Assembly: GCA_018715395.1 (NCBI GenBank)
Contig: DVLQ01000053.1
Span: 1 to 34,183 of the forward strand
Length of the DNA: 34,183 nucleotides
From: Candidatus Coprocola pullicola
Lineage (GTDB): Bacteria; Bacillota; Clostridia; Lachnospirales; Anaerotignaceae
Direction: 5' to 3'
Shown: positions 15,074 to 24,299 of the stretch, piece by piece
Position numbering within the stretch: position 1 is the first letter of the stretch
Layout: each line of letters begins with the position of its first letter
Notes under the pieces: model-generated
Seen by the model: only the letters and a program-made list of their open reading frames with translations
What the model was told of the DNA's origin: nothing
Database searches by the model: none
Made by a program: the position numbers and the translations under genes

Positions 15074-16141
15074 TTATACATACATCCCTATACTTGCTGC
15101 CCAACCTGCCAATACACGAGGCACACCTGTCAAAAATCTGGAATATAACACTGCCGGCACGCCAACTTCCACTGTTTCCGGCTCTGCCTCTGCCAATCCA
15201 AGACCAACCGGAACAAAATCACATGCACATTGTGTATTGATTGCAAACAACGCCGGCAATGCTAAGTTTGGATGAATATTTCCTTTTCCAATTTCTACGC
15301 CAATAAGCGTACCAATTACTTGTGCCATTACTGCGCCCGGTCCCAAAAGTACGGAAAGAAAAGGGATAGAACAAATAAACCCTAATATAACAAGACCGAT
15401 TCCTGTACCAGCCAAAGGAATCAAAAGCTTCGCAAACCAATCCCCAAATCCGGAACCTTGTATCAAACCAATTAAAAGAGATACAAATCCCATAAAAGGA
15501 ATGATAGATGTAATCATTGTTTGCACAGCATCTCTCGCCGCTTGGTTAAATGTGTTGATAACTTTACCGGCGCCCATGCCAATTTTTGTTACAATGCCGC
15601 CTTTGTTGCCTTCCGCCATTGTTTGAGATACTTTTTTATCCGCACTATATGTAAATTGGCGTTGTTGCTCCTTTTGTTCTGTCTGTTGTGTTTTTGGGGC
15701 TGCACTGCTTTCTGAAACGGCGCCCAACACAGTAGAACCCGGCGCCGCTGCATTAACAGGCTCGCCATTTGCATCGCTGATTTGTCCTAGCCCAACAGCA
15801 GAAACATAAATATCCTCTGTAATATGCTTTGCCATAGGACCGCTTTTTCCCACCGGCATTACATTGATGGTTGGAATTCTTTTTTGTGGATAAATCCCAC
15901 AGCGAAGTGTACCTCCACAGTCTATAATGACCAAGAAAATTTCTTTTTCCGGTACAGATGTTTTAAAACCGTTTACTGCTTCACAGCCGGTCAATTCTAC
16001 AATTTTATCTACAATATCAGGCTTTGCACCGCCGCCTGTAATATATACCAATTTATCTTTTCCTTCTTCCGGCATCACTACCAATGGACCGCCAAAGCCG
16101 CCGCTGCCTTTTACAATTTTAATTGCTCTATATTGCGCCAT
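15074..16141 (-). CDS. srlE: PTS glucitol/sorbitol-specific IIBC component
   Basis: The 355-residue protein has an N-terminal IIB domain ([20 protein letters not shown], then [20 protein letters not shown], the Cys-containing phospho-acceptor region). A Gln/Ala/Ser-rich linker follows (about 145-190), then a membrane C-terminal IIC half ([60 protein letters not shown]). It completes the sorbitol channel together with SrlA. The start at 16141 has GGGGGAAACATTACA before it; upstream residues of the open frame are not family-like. It is 31 bases after srlA. Confidence 0.92.
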   Translation of the reverse strand: MAQYRAIKIVKGSGGFGGPLVVMPEEGKDKLVYITGGGAKPDIVDKIVELTGCEAVNGFKTSVPEKEIFLVIIDCGGTLRCGIYPQKRIPTINVMPVGKSGPMAKHITEDIYVSAVGLGQISDANGEPVNAAAPGSTVLGAVSESSAAPKTQQTEQKEQQRQFTYSADKKVSQTMAEGNKGGIVTKIGMGAGKVINTFNQAARDAVQTMITSIIPFMGFVSLLIGLIQGSGFGDWFAKLLIPLAGTGIGLVILGFICSIPFLSVLLGPGAVMAQVIGTLIGVEIGKGNIHPNLALPALFAINTQCACDFVPVGLGLAEAEPETVEVGVPAVLYSRFLTGVPRVLAGWAASIGMYV

Positions 16142-16172
16142 TGTAATGTTTCCCCCTTTTATCTCATTCAAC

Positions 16173-16718
16173 TCAAATTTTCAATTCATTACTCAATTCA
16201 ATACCTTGCTGTTTCATAACATATTTTGTTGTAAAATCTGTTACCCAGCCACTGACAAAATTCATAATCAAACCAATGAGCATATAACGAATTGCCAAAG
16301 GCATAGTACTAAATCCCAATGTTTTGATACCTTCTGCAATGCCTAAGAAAATAAATACTTCACCTGGATTGATATGTGGAAATACACCGCTTGATGTATG
16401 ACAAAAATAAGACGCTGACGCATAATAACTAGGTTTTAACCTTTCTGGCATAAAACGTCCCAAAGAAAGCGCTGTTGGGTTACCCAGCATAAATGCGCCT
16501 AAGTATGGCAATACCATGTAACGAAGCAAAGGATTTTTTGTAGACGCTTTTGCTAGTTTGTTAATTCTTTCTTCTCCAATCAAGTGTATGATGGTATTCA
16601 TGGCAATCAATAACATCAATACAACAGGTACAATACTGGTCATCCAGCTAATAAAGTTATTTGCCCCTGTGCTAAATAAATTCATAAATCCTTCCGCAAA
16701 CTTAATGACATAATCCAT
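16173..16718 (-). CDS. srlA: PTS glucitol/sorbitol-specific IIC component
   Basis: The 181-residue hydrophobic protein contains the typical IIC2-Gut stretches: [40 protein letters not shown], the conserved [20 protein letters not shown] and [20 protein letters not shown]. It forms part of the sorbitol translocation pore with SrlE. Length agrees with the family (about 180). It is preceded by AAGGAGTG and lies 24 bases downstream of gutM, so the permease parts are co-translated in the order IIC, IIBC, IIA. Confidence 0.93.
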   Translation of the reverse strand: MDYVIKFAEGFMNLFSTGANNFISWMTSIVPVVLMLLIAMNTIIHLIGEERINKLAKASTKNPLLRYMVLPYLGAFMLGNPTALSLGRFMPERLKPSYYASASYFCHTSSGVFPHINPGEVFIFLGIAEGIKTLGFSTMPLAIRYMLIGLIMNFVSGWVTDFTTKYVMKQQGIELSNELKI

Positions 16719-16742
16719 AAACGTAACACTCCTTTTTTTGTT

Positions 16743-17207
16743 TTATGATTGTGTTTCTGATACTGATATGGTTTTTTTGCGGGAAAGCTTTTTTTCTATT
16801 TTTTGGAATAAGCTTAATCTTGGAGGAATTTCACCACCACTCATAATAATGTTATAATTCATAGCAGCATCAAGCACTGCTTTTTTGAGAGGTCTTGGCA
16901 GATTTTGCACATCTTCTTGTTTTAGCTCTCCTACATTCTTTCCCTCAAAACCATTAAAATCTTTAAACTTTGCCAGAACAGTCACACCCATCATACGTTT
17001 TCCTTTTAGAATCACACCTTCTTCATCAATGGCAAACATTACAATGGCGCCGGCTTGCAAACCGCCGTTTGTTCTGCCTATTGCCACTCTGCCCAGTTTT
17101 CGTAAAGGGCGAAATGTTTTTGAAAAATCCTTCATTTGCATCAATCCAAATAAACACTGCAATATATAGCCGCCTCCCAGCAAGCCTGCAATCAGCCAAA
17201 AGTTCAT
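16743..17207 (-). CDS. gutM: Glucitol operon activator GutM
   Basis: The 154-residue protein begins with a membrane segment (FWLIAGLLGGGYILQCLFGL) followed by FRPLRKLGRVAIGRTNGGLQ, the conserved block of GutM, and MFAIDEEGVILKGKRMMGVT. In enterobacteria GutM activates the glucitol operon with an unknown mechanism; here its place between the regulator and the permease supports the name. The ATG at 17207 is preferred because AAAGGAG lies eight bases ahead; an ATG at 17225 falls within that SD region. Confidence 0.88.
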   Translation of the reverse strand: MNFWLIAGLLGGGYILQCLFGLMQMKDFSKTFRPLRKLGRVAIGRTNGGLQAGAIVMFAIDEEGVILKGKRMMGVTVLAKFKDFNGFEGKNVGELKQEDVQNLPRPLKKAVLDAAMNYNIIMSGGEIPPRLSLFQKIEKKLSRKKTISVSETQS

Positions 17208-17234
17208 GGCAAACGCTCCTTTCAATGATTTGTT

Positions 17235-19178
17235 TTATAATAGTTTTCCAATTCCTAATTTTACAAAGCATCTCACTAACTGTTTATAGTTTTCTACTTT
17301 TACAATTTCTTTTGTATATTCTTCATTTTGTGCAATAGAAATCATTTCATCATAAATCCGGACTAATACTGAATCATCCATTTCATGACTTTGCGGCAGA
17401 GCCAACAAAAATATCAGCTGCACTTGTTCTTGTTTTTGACTTGCCAGTTTTTGAGGACATACACCTAAAGCCAATACTAAATTACTTTGTCTTTGTTTAT
17501 TGACAGCATGAGGAAACGCTACTAAATTTCCAAAAACCATTGTAGAATTTTGTTCTCTTTTTTTGATTCTTTCTAAAAATCCTTTATCTACATATTCCTC
17601 TTTTATTAAATGCTGTATCATCATTTCTGTATTTTCTAAATACCCCTTTTTTTCATCCAGTAAAAAAAATCTATCTTCTTCTAATAAAGAAGCAATCAGT
17701 GATGTGCCTGCTGTTTCTGTTCCCAAAAAATTGATTTTTTCAAGATATTTTACTTTTTTAATATGTGAAAGCAGTTCTTTTTCATCAAAAATATCCTTAA
17801 TATATATTACTTGTTTTTTCATTTCAAAAGACAATGCTATAGTAGAAAATACAATATCATAGTTATCCAATAGTTCTGCCGTCACTTGCTTTTCTGAAAA
17901 CAAATCCATAACAGCATTATGGTCTAACAGCTTTTTTAATTGGGAAGCAATCAGTCTTGCCGTACCTCTGCCTGTGCTGCACACAAGAGCAATTTTATAA
18001 GGCTTTTGTTGACTGATACTGTATTCTAATATATAAACTCCAAAATAAGCTGCAATATATCCCAGTTCGTCTTGCGGAACCGTGACATGATATCTTTTTT
18101 CTATGACTCTACCGGCGATTTTTGCCATTTTATAAGCCAAAGGATATTTTTTGCGAATTTCTTCTGAAATGGGATTTTTTAGCATATATCCAAAATGAAG
18201 TCTGTTCACCAGAAAAGAGATATGATAAAAAAAATCCTTTTGTAAATTCTCTTTTTTTAAATATAAATTTAATTCATATCCAATTTTTTCTATGATTTCA
18301 TCAATGATTTCTTCCACATTTTGATTGAATTGCATTTTAGAAATACTTTCTAAATCTGTAGGCGTTCTCATGCCTGCTAGAGGAATTGTCATAAACAGCT
18401 TTTCTTCTTCTGTAAAACATATTCCCAGCAAGGGTTCTAATTTTTTTGCAATTTCATTTGTAATATTCCAAACATCACTTTGTTTTAACATATAAAATTT
18501 TTCGTCTAATTTTTTTAAGCTGTTTCCGCTTTTGATTCTATCTACCGCTATGACAATACAACGAAAAAAACTTTCTTCTGTTATGCTTTCCAAAGAATAC
18601 TTTTCAAGCATCTTTTTCATATTTTTACAAAGCTGCTCTTGCAAAGCATCTTGTTCATAGATAAATTCATAAATATATTTTAATATAAAAAACCTTAAAT
18701 GCAGTTCCTCTCCTTTCCATGTAATACCAGCATTTTGCATACCAACAATACAAAGACCATAATTTTTTAATACGGCATTTAATTTTTTTATCTCTAAAGA
18801 AAGAGTTGTTCTTCCCAAATTCATTTCATATGCCAATTCTTCTGTGGAATAGGGCTTATTATGGGAGATTAATGTTTTCATAATATAAGCGGCTCTTTTT
18901 TGAGGAGAATCAAAGCAGTTTTTAGGATTTTGCCAAACAGTCTTTTTTTGTTCCAATTTTTGTCTGTTTGTAATGTATAAATAGCAGTTGCCTTGTTCCA
19001 GTTCTATAAAAGCTGCATCCTCCAGTTCTTCATTAATCAGCTTTAAATCATTTCGTATTGTGCGTGTACTGACATTTAATTTTTCTGCCATTTCTGCAAG
19101 AGAAATACCATTGTTCTGCTGTAGCTGTTTGACTATAGAAATTTTTCTCTCTTCTGTAAAATAACGATTCATATTCAT
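17235..19178 (-). CDS. gutR: PRD-containing transcriptional activator of the sorbitol operon (MtlR/GutR type)
   Basis: The 647-residue protein has an N-terminal HTH (ISLAEMAEKLNVSTRTIRND, about 25-44), a second helical DNA-binding-like domain (about 95-150), and two PRD domains (about 185-290 and 300-390). An EIIB-Gat-like domain follows with LVCSTGRGTARLIASQL (Cys400), then an EIIA-Fru/Mtl-like domain with VAFPHAVNKQRQSN (His557). Such activators read PTS phosphorylation. In PRD1 the usual His before the ...ALDRIKSG block is Cys (FFRCIVIAVDRIKSG); PRD2 has His319 and His329, but the later conserved His position is AYFG. The start has AAGGGAG five bases upstream. It lies between the dehydrogenase and gutM genes. 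Domain assignment is firm; the substrate follows from context. Confidence 0.9.
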   Translation of the reverse strand: MNMNRYFTEERKISIVKQLQQNNGISLAEMAEKLNVSTRTIRNDLKLINEELEDAAFIELEQGNCYLYITNRQKLEQKKTVWQNPKNCFDSPQKRAAYIMKTLISHNKPYSTEELAYEMNLGRTTLSLEIKKLNAVLKNYGLCIVGMQNAGITWKGEELHLRFFILKYIYEFIYEQDALQEQLCKNMKKMLEKYSLESITEESFFRCIVIAVDRIKSGNSLKKLDEKFYMLKQSDVWNITNEIAKKLEPLLGICFTEEEKLFMTIPLAGMRTPTDLESISKMQFNQNVEEIIDEIIEKIGYELNLYLKKENLQKDFFYHISFLVNRLHFGYMLKNPISEEIRKKYPLAYKMAKIAGRVIEKRYHVTVPQDELGYIAAYFGVYILEYSISQQKPYKIALVCSTGRGTARLIASQLKKLLDHNAVMDLFSEKQVTAELLDNYDIVFSTIALSFEMKKQVIYIKDIFDEKELLSHIKKVKYLEKINFLGTETAGTSLIASLLEEDRFFLLDEKKGYLENTEMMIQHLIKEEYVDKGFLERIKKREQNSTMVFGNLVAFPHAVNKQRQSNLVLALGVCPQKLASQKQEQVQLIFLLALPQSHEMDDSVLVRIYDEMISIAQNEEYTKEIVKVENYKQLVRCFVKLGIGKLL

Positions 19179-19256
19179 CTAGTCTCCCTTGCAAAATGTT
19201 TTATATCACTTTTAAAACTGAGTTGATTTTGTCTGCACACACTTTTTATATTACCA

Positions 19257-20078
19257 TTATCCTCTTGTTTTGCCTCCTGCTACATTAAATGTAACGCCAT
19301 GCACATAGCTTGCTCTTTTGCTTGCCATGTAGCAAACCAAATCTGCAACTTCTGTCAATTTACCACTTCTTCCCATAGGTGTTGTAGAAGTTTTGTTATA
19401 TCCTTCACGAAGCTGTTCTATGGTAATGCCTCTTGTATAAGCAAGTGCCGTTTCATATTCTATGGTACGCAGCCCTGTTGCTTCCAATATACCGGGAGCC
19501 ACTCCCACAACTCTTACGCCCAGTTTTCCCAATTCTTTTGCCCAAGAACGTGTTAAAGAATTGACTGCATTTTTTGTAGCGGCATAAACGCTTTGTCCTT
19601 CCGACCCTTCCAAACCGCTTTCACTGGACATATTGATGATAACGCCTTGTCCTTTTTTTACCATTTCTCTTGCAACAGCTTGGGCGCAAAAAAATACTCC
19701 TTTTAAGTTTACATTAACAACCTTATCCCAAACTGCTTCATCTAATTCATATTTCCCTTTTGGATCTTTTGGATCTACTAACAATCTGGGAATGTTGATG
19801 CCCGCATTGTTTACAAGCACATCAATTTTGCCAAAAGTTTGTATGGTTTTATCTACCATAGCTTGTACGCTTTGCATATTTGTTACATCTGTTACAACAT
19901 AAAGCAGTTTTCCACTTTGCTCATTTTGTTCAAATGTGGGTTCTTCTGGGTTCATATCACATACAACCACATTGGCACCTTCATCTAAAAACTCTTGGGC
20001 TACTGCCTTTCCGATTCCAGAAGCGCCGCCTGTTACAATCACAGTTTTTTCATTTAATTCCAACCAATCTTTGCTCAT
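19257..20078 (-). CDS. srlD: Sorbitol-6-phosphate 2-dehydrogenase, SDR family
   Basis: The 273-residue short-chain dehydrogenase carries the TGGASGIG cofactor loop (16-23), the NNAG motif (VLVNNAGINIPR), catalytic Ser in NMSSESG, and the YAATK Tyr-Lys pair (about 163-167). An Asp after beta-2 (VVVCDMNPEEP) predicts NAD+ preference. It would oxidise sorbitol-6-phosphate made by the PTS to fructose-6-phosphate. An insert LLVDPKDPKGKYELDEAVWD is seen in clostridial members annotated as sorbitol-6-phosphate dehydrogenases. The ATG at 20078 has GGGGGAG seven bases before it; an upstream in-frame start at 20105 lacks an SD. It is first in the operon. General SDR function is certain; substrate is inferred from the neighbours. 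Confidence 0.85.
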   Translation of the reverse strand: MSKDWLELNEKTVIVTGGASGIGKAVAQEFLDEGANVVVCDMNPEEPTFEQNEQSGKLLYVVTDVTNMQSVQAMVDKTIQTFGKIDVLVNNAGINIPRLLVDPKDPKGKYELDEAVWDKVVNVNLKGVFFCAQAVAREMVKKGQGVIINMSSESGLEGSEGQSVYAATKNAVNSLTRSWAKELGKLGVRVVGVAPGILEATGLRTIEYETALAYTRGITIEQLREGYNKTSTTPMGRSGKLTEVADLVCYMASKRASYVHGVTFNVAGGKTRG

Positions 20079-20616
20079 AAGCTTTCTCCCCCTTATCAAA
20101 ATCATATCGTTTTTGCTTATGGGCTTATTATAATCAAAAAATGTTTTTCCATTAATACAGTCTTTTTCACAGTGTTGGAAAAATCATAAACAAAATAAAA
20201 AAATTAATTAAAATCTAGTTTCATATAAAAGATATCAAAAAATAATTTCAAAAATCATATTTCTGGAATTTTTTGTCATTGTATTTGTGATATTTGTTTA
20301 TTGGCAAAAAATCAGCTATTCATTTTTATAAAAATGACTTTTTAAAAATTTTTTCAATATGAAACAGTTCTAATTATGAAATACTTTGTTTTTTTCACAA
20401 AATTAAACATTATATTCCATTTTATATCTTATATAAACAAATATTCTCGTTGGTTATTTGTGACTTATGAAAACAGCCACTATATCTGTCATATCATTTT
20501 TATAGACTTTATATATAGTTTATGCTATCATAATCTTAATACAAATGTAGAAAAAAATAGTACTATTTTTTATAAAATTATTACATCTATTTTAATGACT
20601 TTAGAGAGGTGTTTTT
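20079..20616. promoter_or_regulatory. Divergent promoter region between the sorbitol operon and the SLH gene
   Basis: About 540 AT-rich bases with no gene. For the sorbitol operon a perfect TATAAT (20127-20132, minus) has a weak -35, TTAATG, at 17-base spacing (20150-20155). A weak -35 fits a promoter that needs the PRD activator, which is inference. For the SLH gene no promoter stands out; its SD (AGAGGTG) is ordinary. Confidence 0.4.
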
Positions 20617-23502
20617 ATGAATTTTAAAAAAATAGTATTATTGTTTTGCTCTTTTTTAGTACTATTGTATATAAAGCCTGTATTTGCCGGTACAATAGCA
20701 AATGATATTTCCGGGCATTGGGCAGAAAAAACAATATTAAAATGGCAAAAAGAAAATAAAATCAAAGGTTATGAAGACGGTACTTTTCGTCCCAATCAAA
20801 CCATCACAAGAGCAGAATTTGTCCAGTTATTATACCCCATTTTTACTGCTGATATGATTTCTTCTCCTTCTTTTATAGATGTGCAAAAACAAGATTGGTT
20901 TTATAGCGCTGTTTGCAACGCTGTAAGCAATCATATTACAAACGGTTTTGAAGATAACACATTTCGACCACATGAAAAAATAACAAGAGCACAAGCGGCT
21001 GTCATGTTAGCCAACGGTTTAAAACTTTCCGAGAATGTGCAAGCGGCAAACAAACTTTCTGATGCAGAAACGTTGCCTCATTGGGCAAAAGGTTCTGTAG
21101 GGGCTATGATAGAGTTTCATTATTTATCCGGTTATGAAGACGGCAGTTTTTTGGGAGAAAACTATTTGACAAGAGCAGAAGCCGTTTCTATGTTGGAGAG
21201 AATTTCTTCTGCAACAATAAATCAAACGATACCACTTCCTAACACTATCGTTTCTTCCCAAAAAGAAAAGGGAAATATGGTATGGCAAAAGGGTGGCAGT
21301 AATTCTTCCACTAATGAGGAAAAACAAGATTCCTATCAAACCATTACAAACGAAACTGCATCCAATTTTACAGGACAAACAATCTATGATACTGCCAAAA
21401 TAAAAATGGACACAAACGATTTAGCACTAGAAGATATTACATTTTATGGCGATGTGGAAGTTATTTCCTCTGCTGTTTCCTCTAAACCAAATACAATCCC
21501 TAAATTATCCTTAAAAGGCGATACAGCAATTCATAAAACCCTTACTATTTCAACGCCTGTTGTCATTGAAGCAGAACAAAATCATATCAATACAGTTGTT
21601 TCAAAAGCAGAAACTACATTTTGCGGAAATGCTGACATATCTTCTTTACAAACAAATGCCGCTTTAGATATTGGAAAACAAACAAGTATCAATACTTTAC
21701 AAATTTTGCCAAATACCACAGAGGACATCATCGTTGCGGGGCAAGTAGATACCATTACTGCAAAGGAACAAGGCGTCATTGAAACTATCTCTTTGACAGG
21801 CGACACCCATCCAGATATGATTGTCCCCAAAAACATTACTGTAAAAACTTTAATGCTTTTAGACAATACGCAGCCTTCTATTACAGTACAAAAATATGGA
21901 GAGATAGAACAAATTGTTTCTTTTTCTTCATCGTCTGATACAAAGGTTTTTAATCATGGTGCTATTGACAGTATTCTGGCATTGCATCCACAAACCATTT
22001 TAGCAGACAACGCAACAATTGCACCCCTTGTATTACAAAACATCTCCATATTAACACAGCCAAAAACATTGCACTATAAACAAGGAGATATGCTTTCTCT
22101 ACAAGGAATTTCTTTGTTGCTTGAGTACCAAAATGATATTACAAAAATCATAAACAACCCAGAGGAATTTACAAATTATTGTATTACAACATCTCCTCAA
22201 CAAGGAGAAGCCATATCGGAAACACATCAGAACAAACTTATTGTCATACAATCAGGCAATATCATGGCTTTCACAGAACCATTGACTGTAGACTGTGAAA
22301 TATCATTTGATACTGCAATATTACAGCAGTTAATTTCACAATGCAAAACTGCATTGGAATCTGTAGTCATCAGCCAAACGGGAATAGAATTACCCATGGG
22401 ACAAAAATGGGTTACAAAAGAAGTATTTTTTTCATTAAAAAACGCTTTGACAACAGCAGAAAATACTATGTCAAATTCTTTTTCAACACCATTGGAAATG
22501 CAAAAACAATATAATATTCTTCTTTCTGTATTGCAATCTTTTACTGCTCAAATCCATATTGTAAAAGAATCCATAGAAGCTCCCTTATTATCCGTTAGCG
22601 ACAATACTCCCGAATATGGCGCAGAAAACGTAACTGTCACAATAGAAAATAAAAAAGAGGATGTGCTTTATTATTACACCATCAATGGAGATATTCCAAA
22701 TCCGGAGGATAATGTTCATACAAAGCTTTATGAAAAGCCCATTGTACTATCTCCTCCAAAAGAAACATCACAAACCAGCATTGTCATAAAAGTAATTGGT
22801 ATAAAGGGAAATCTTTCTTCTGCTGTAACAGAAGAAACAATCACCTATTCAGCCGCTTCTCCTATTCAAAAAGGAACGCTTTATCAATTACAAACACCTA
22901 TGCCGGGAAAAAATCCATCTGATATGCTCTATTGTGACCAATCAGAACCCTATTTTATAGATGAAAAACCTACTTGGAAAGATGAAAATAATACCACATT
23001 AAATGAAACAGACGTTTTTCAGCCAAATACCAGCTATACAGCATATTTTTGCCTAAAATCAAAAAAGCCTTACATTTTTACAAAGGATACCTCTATTGAT
23101 ATCAAAACAGAGGGTATCAAACAAATTGTTATTGATACACAACGTTCCGATACAGATTATCTATTTGTTGCTGTATATTTTGATACTACGCCGCCACTTC
23201 CCACACAACAACAAGCAGAAGAAATATTAAAAGAAATTTCAAACTATATTTTATTTTCTCCCATTGAAGTGAATCAGAAAGATTTTCAAGAAGATGAAGT
23301 ATGGATAAATCAAATGATTTTATCCTCCATAGAACAATTTATTCCAAACTACTGGGATGTAACTGTTGAAATAGATACCATTCATACATTTTCCGAAATG
23401 GCAGTTGTTTCCGCAAAATTTACGGTACAAAGTCAACTAAATGATACCATTACTGTAAGTAATGAATATAACATTGATATCACTATTTTATTGATAACAT
23501 GA
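20617..23502 (+). CDS. SLH-domain cell-surface protein with beta-rich repeats
   Basis: The 961-residue protein has a signal peptide (FKKIVLLFCSFLVLLYIKP, cleavage near ...VFAG). Three S-layer homology domains follow (about 29-76, 85-135 and 146-195), each with the D-hWA..I..l...G...G...FRPn..iTRAE pattern, e.g. GYEDGTFRPNQTITRAEF. These bind pyruvylated cell-wall polysaccharide. Residues of about 260-490 are short beta-strand repeats of Thr, Ile, Val and Asn that look like a beta-solenoid (LSLKGDTAIHKTLTISTPVV, then VVSKAETTFCGNADISSLQT). A segment near 665-750 (YYYTINGDIPNPEDNVHTKL) resembles the beta-sandwich appended to chitobiases (CHB_HEX_C). The rest is unassigned and no catalytic motif is seen. 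It is monocistronic, sharing a terminator with the convergent Ter operon. Confidence 0.85.
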   Translation: MNFKKIVLLFCSFLVLLYIKPVFAGTIANDISGHWAEKTILKWQKENKIKGYEDGTFRPNQTITRAEFVQLLYPIFTADMISSPSFIDVQKQDWFYSAVCNAVSNHITNGFEDNTFRPHEKITRAQAAVMLANGLKLSENVQAANKLSDAETLPHWAKGSVGAMIEFHYLSGYEDGSFLGENYLTRAEAVSMLERISSATINQTIPLPNTIVSSQKEKGNMVWQKGGSNSSTNEEKQDSYQTITNETASNFTGQTIYDTAKIKMDTNDLALEDITFYGDVEVISSAVSSKPNTIPKLSLKGDTAIHKTLTISTPVVIEAEQNHINTVVSKAETTFCGNADISSLQTNAALDIGKQTSINTLQILPNTTEDIIVAGQVDTITAKEQGVIETISLTGDTHPDMIVPKNITVKTLMLLDNTQPSITVQKYGEIEQIVSFSSSSDTKVFNHGAIDSILALHPQTILADNATIAPLVLQNISILTQPKTLHYKQGDMLSLQGISLLLEYQNDITKIINNPEEFTNYCITTSPQQGEAISETHQNKLIVIQSGNIMAFTEPLTVDCEISFDTAILQQLISQCKTALESVVISQTGIELPMGQKWVTKEVFFSLKNALTTAENTMSNSFSTPLEMQKQYNILLSVLQSFTAQIHIVKESIEAPLLSVSDNTPEYGAENVTVTIENKKEDVLYYYTINGDIPNPEDNVHTKLYEKPIVLSPPKETSQTSIVIKVIGIKGNLSSAVTEETITYSAASPIQKGTLYQLQTPMPGKNPSDMLYCDQSEPYFIDEKPTWKDENNTTLNETDVFQPNTSYTAYFCLKSKKPYIFTKDTSIDIKTEGIKQIVIDTQRSDTDYLFVAVYFDTTPPLPTQQQAEEILKEISNYILFSPIEVNQKDFQEDEVWINQMILSSIEQFIPNYWDVTVEIDTIHTFSEMAVVSAKFTVQSQLNDTITVSNEYNIDITILLIT

Positions 23503-23506
23503 CATA

Positions 23507-23538
23507 AAAAACAGGTCATATTTTACTGACCTGTTTTT
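23507..23538. terminator. Bidirectional terminator between the SLH gene and the Ter operon
   Basis: AAAAACAGGTCA and TGACCTGTTTTT form a perfect 12-pair stem with an eight-base loop and T-runs on both strands. It overlaps the stop codon of the HAD gene and follows the SLH stop by four bases. Confidence 0.9.
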
Positions 23539-24286
23539 CTATTTCTGTTAAAATATATTCTGCAAAATTTGTCACATTTTGTTGATATACATGACAAATA
23601 CCTTTTTTCATCATCACTTTTTCTTTTCCTGACCAATAAGATATATCTGCCTCCTCCAACATGGAAATATCAAATCCACTATCTCCGGCAGAAAAAATAG
23701 TGTCGCACTGCAAAAAATTTTTCAACCTTTTTATAGCCAATCCTTTACTCAATATTTTTGGAAAAACATATATCTTTTCTCCATTTGTATCTACAAACAC
23801 TTTTTCCAAATCTAACTGTTGGGAAAGGATTTTGGCAGTTTTTTCAGGCTCCATTGATTTTGTATATATAAATATATCATCTACTTTTCGAATTTCAAAA
23901 CAAATAGCCATATCTTTTTTCAATATTTCTTTTGCTTTTTCTAATTCTTTTTCAGAAGATTCTATCATTTGTTTTGTTTCAAAAAGCCAGTTTTTTTCTA
24001 TTTGATTTTCATAAAGCAATATTCCTCCATTTGTTGTCAAAGCATATTGAGGATATTTTTTTTCAAAAAAAGTGATTCTTTGATATTGTTCTACAGAACG
24101 AGTTGTAATGGGTACAAATATGAGAGAAGACGCCACTGCTTGCAATTTATCATATGCTTTTTTTGTCATAAAGGAAAGTTCTTTTCCCTCTTTTGTTTCT
24201 ACACAAATAGTAGGATTTTGACATTGCTGTCTTTTTTTATAAGAAAAAATTAGTGTATTATCTAAATCCGAAGCAAATACAATCAT
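23516..24286 (-). CDS. HAD-family phosphatase of the Ter cluster
   Basis: The 256-residue HAD hydrolase starts with DLDNTLIF (nucleophile Asp7, acid/base Asp9). It continues with motif II in ITTRS, a Lys region (KGLAIKRLKNFL) and the metal-binding GDSGFDISMLEEAD, the Cof-type layout with a cap between motifs II and III. HADs of this type recur at the end of Ter biosynthetic modules, where they are predicted to dephosphorylate the product of the phosphoribosyltransferases (inference of Anantharaman, Iyer and Aravind for the Ter systems). It is the last gene of the operon, 13 bases after the PRTase, with AAAGGAG upstream. Substrate unknown. Confidence 0.85.
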   Translation of the reverse strand: MIVFASDLDNTLIFSYKKRQQCQNPTICVETKEGKELSFMTKKAYDKLQAVASSLIFVPITTRSVEQYQRITFFEKKYPQYALTTNGGILLYENQIEKNWLFETKQMIESSEKELEKAKEILKKDMAICFEIRKVDDIFIYTKSMEPEKTAKILSQQLDLEKVFVDTNGEKIYVFPKILSKGLAIKRLKNFLQCDTIFSAGDSGFDISMLEEADISYWSGKEKVMMKKGICHVYQQNVTNFAEYILTEIEKQVSKI

Positions 24287-24299
24287 ATTCTATTCTCCT

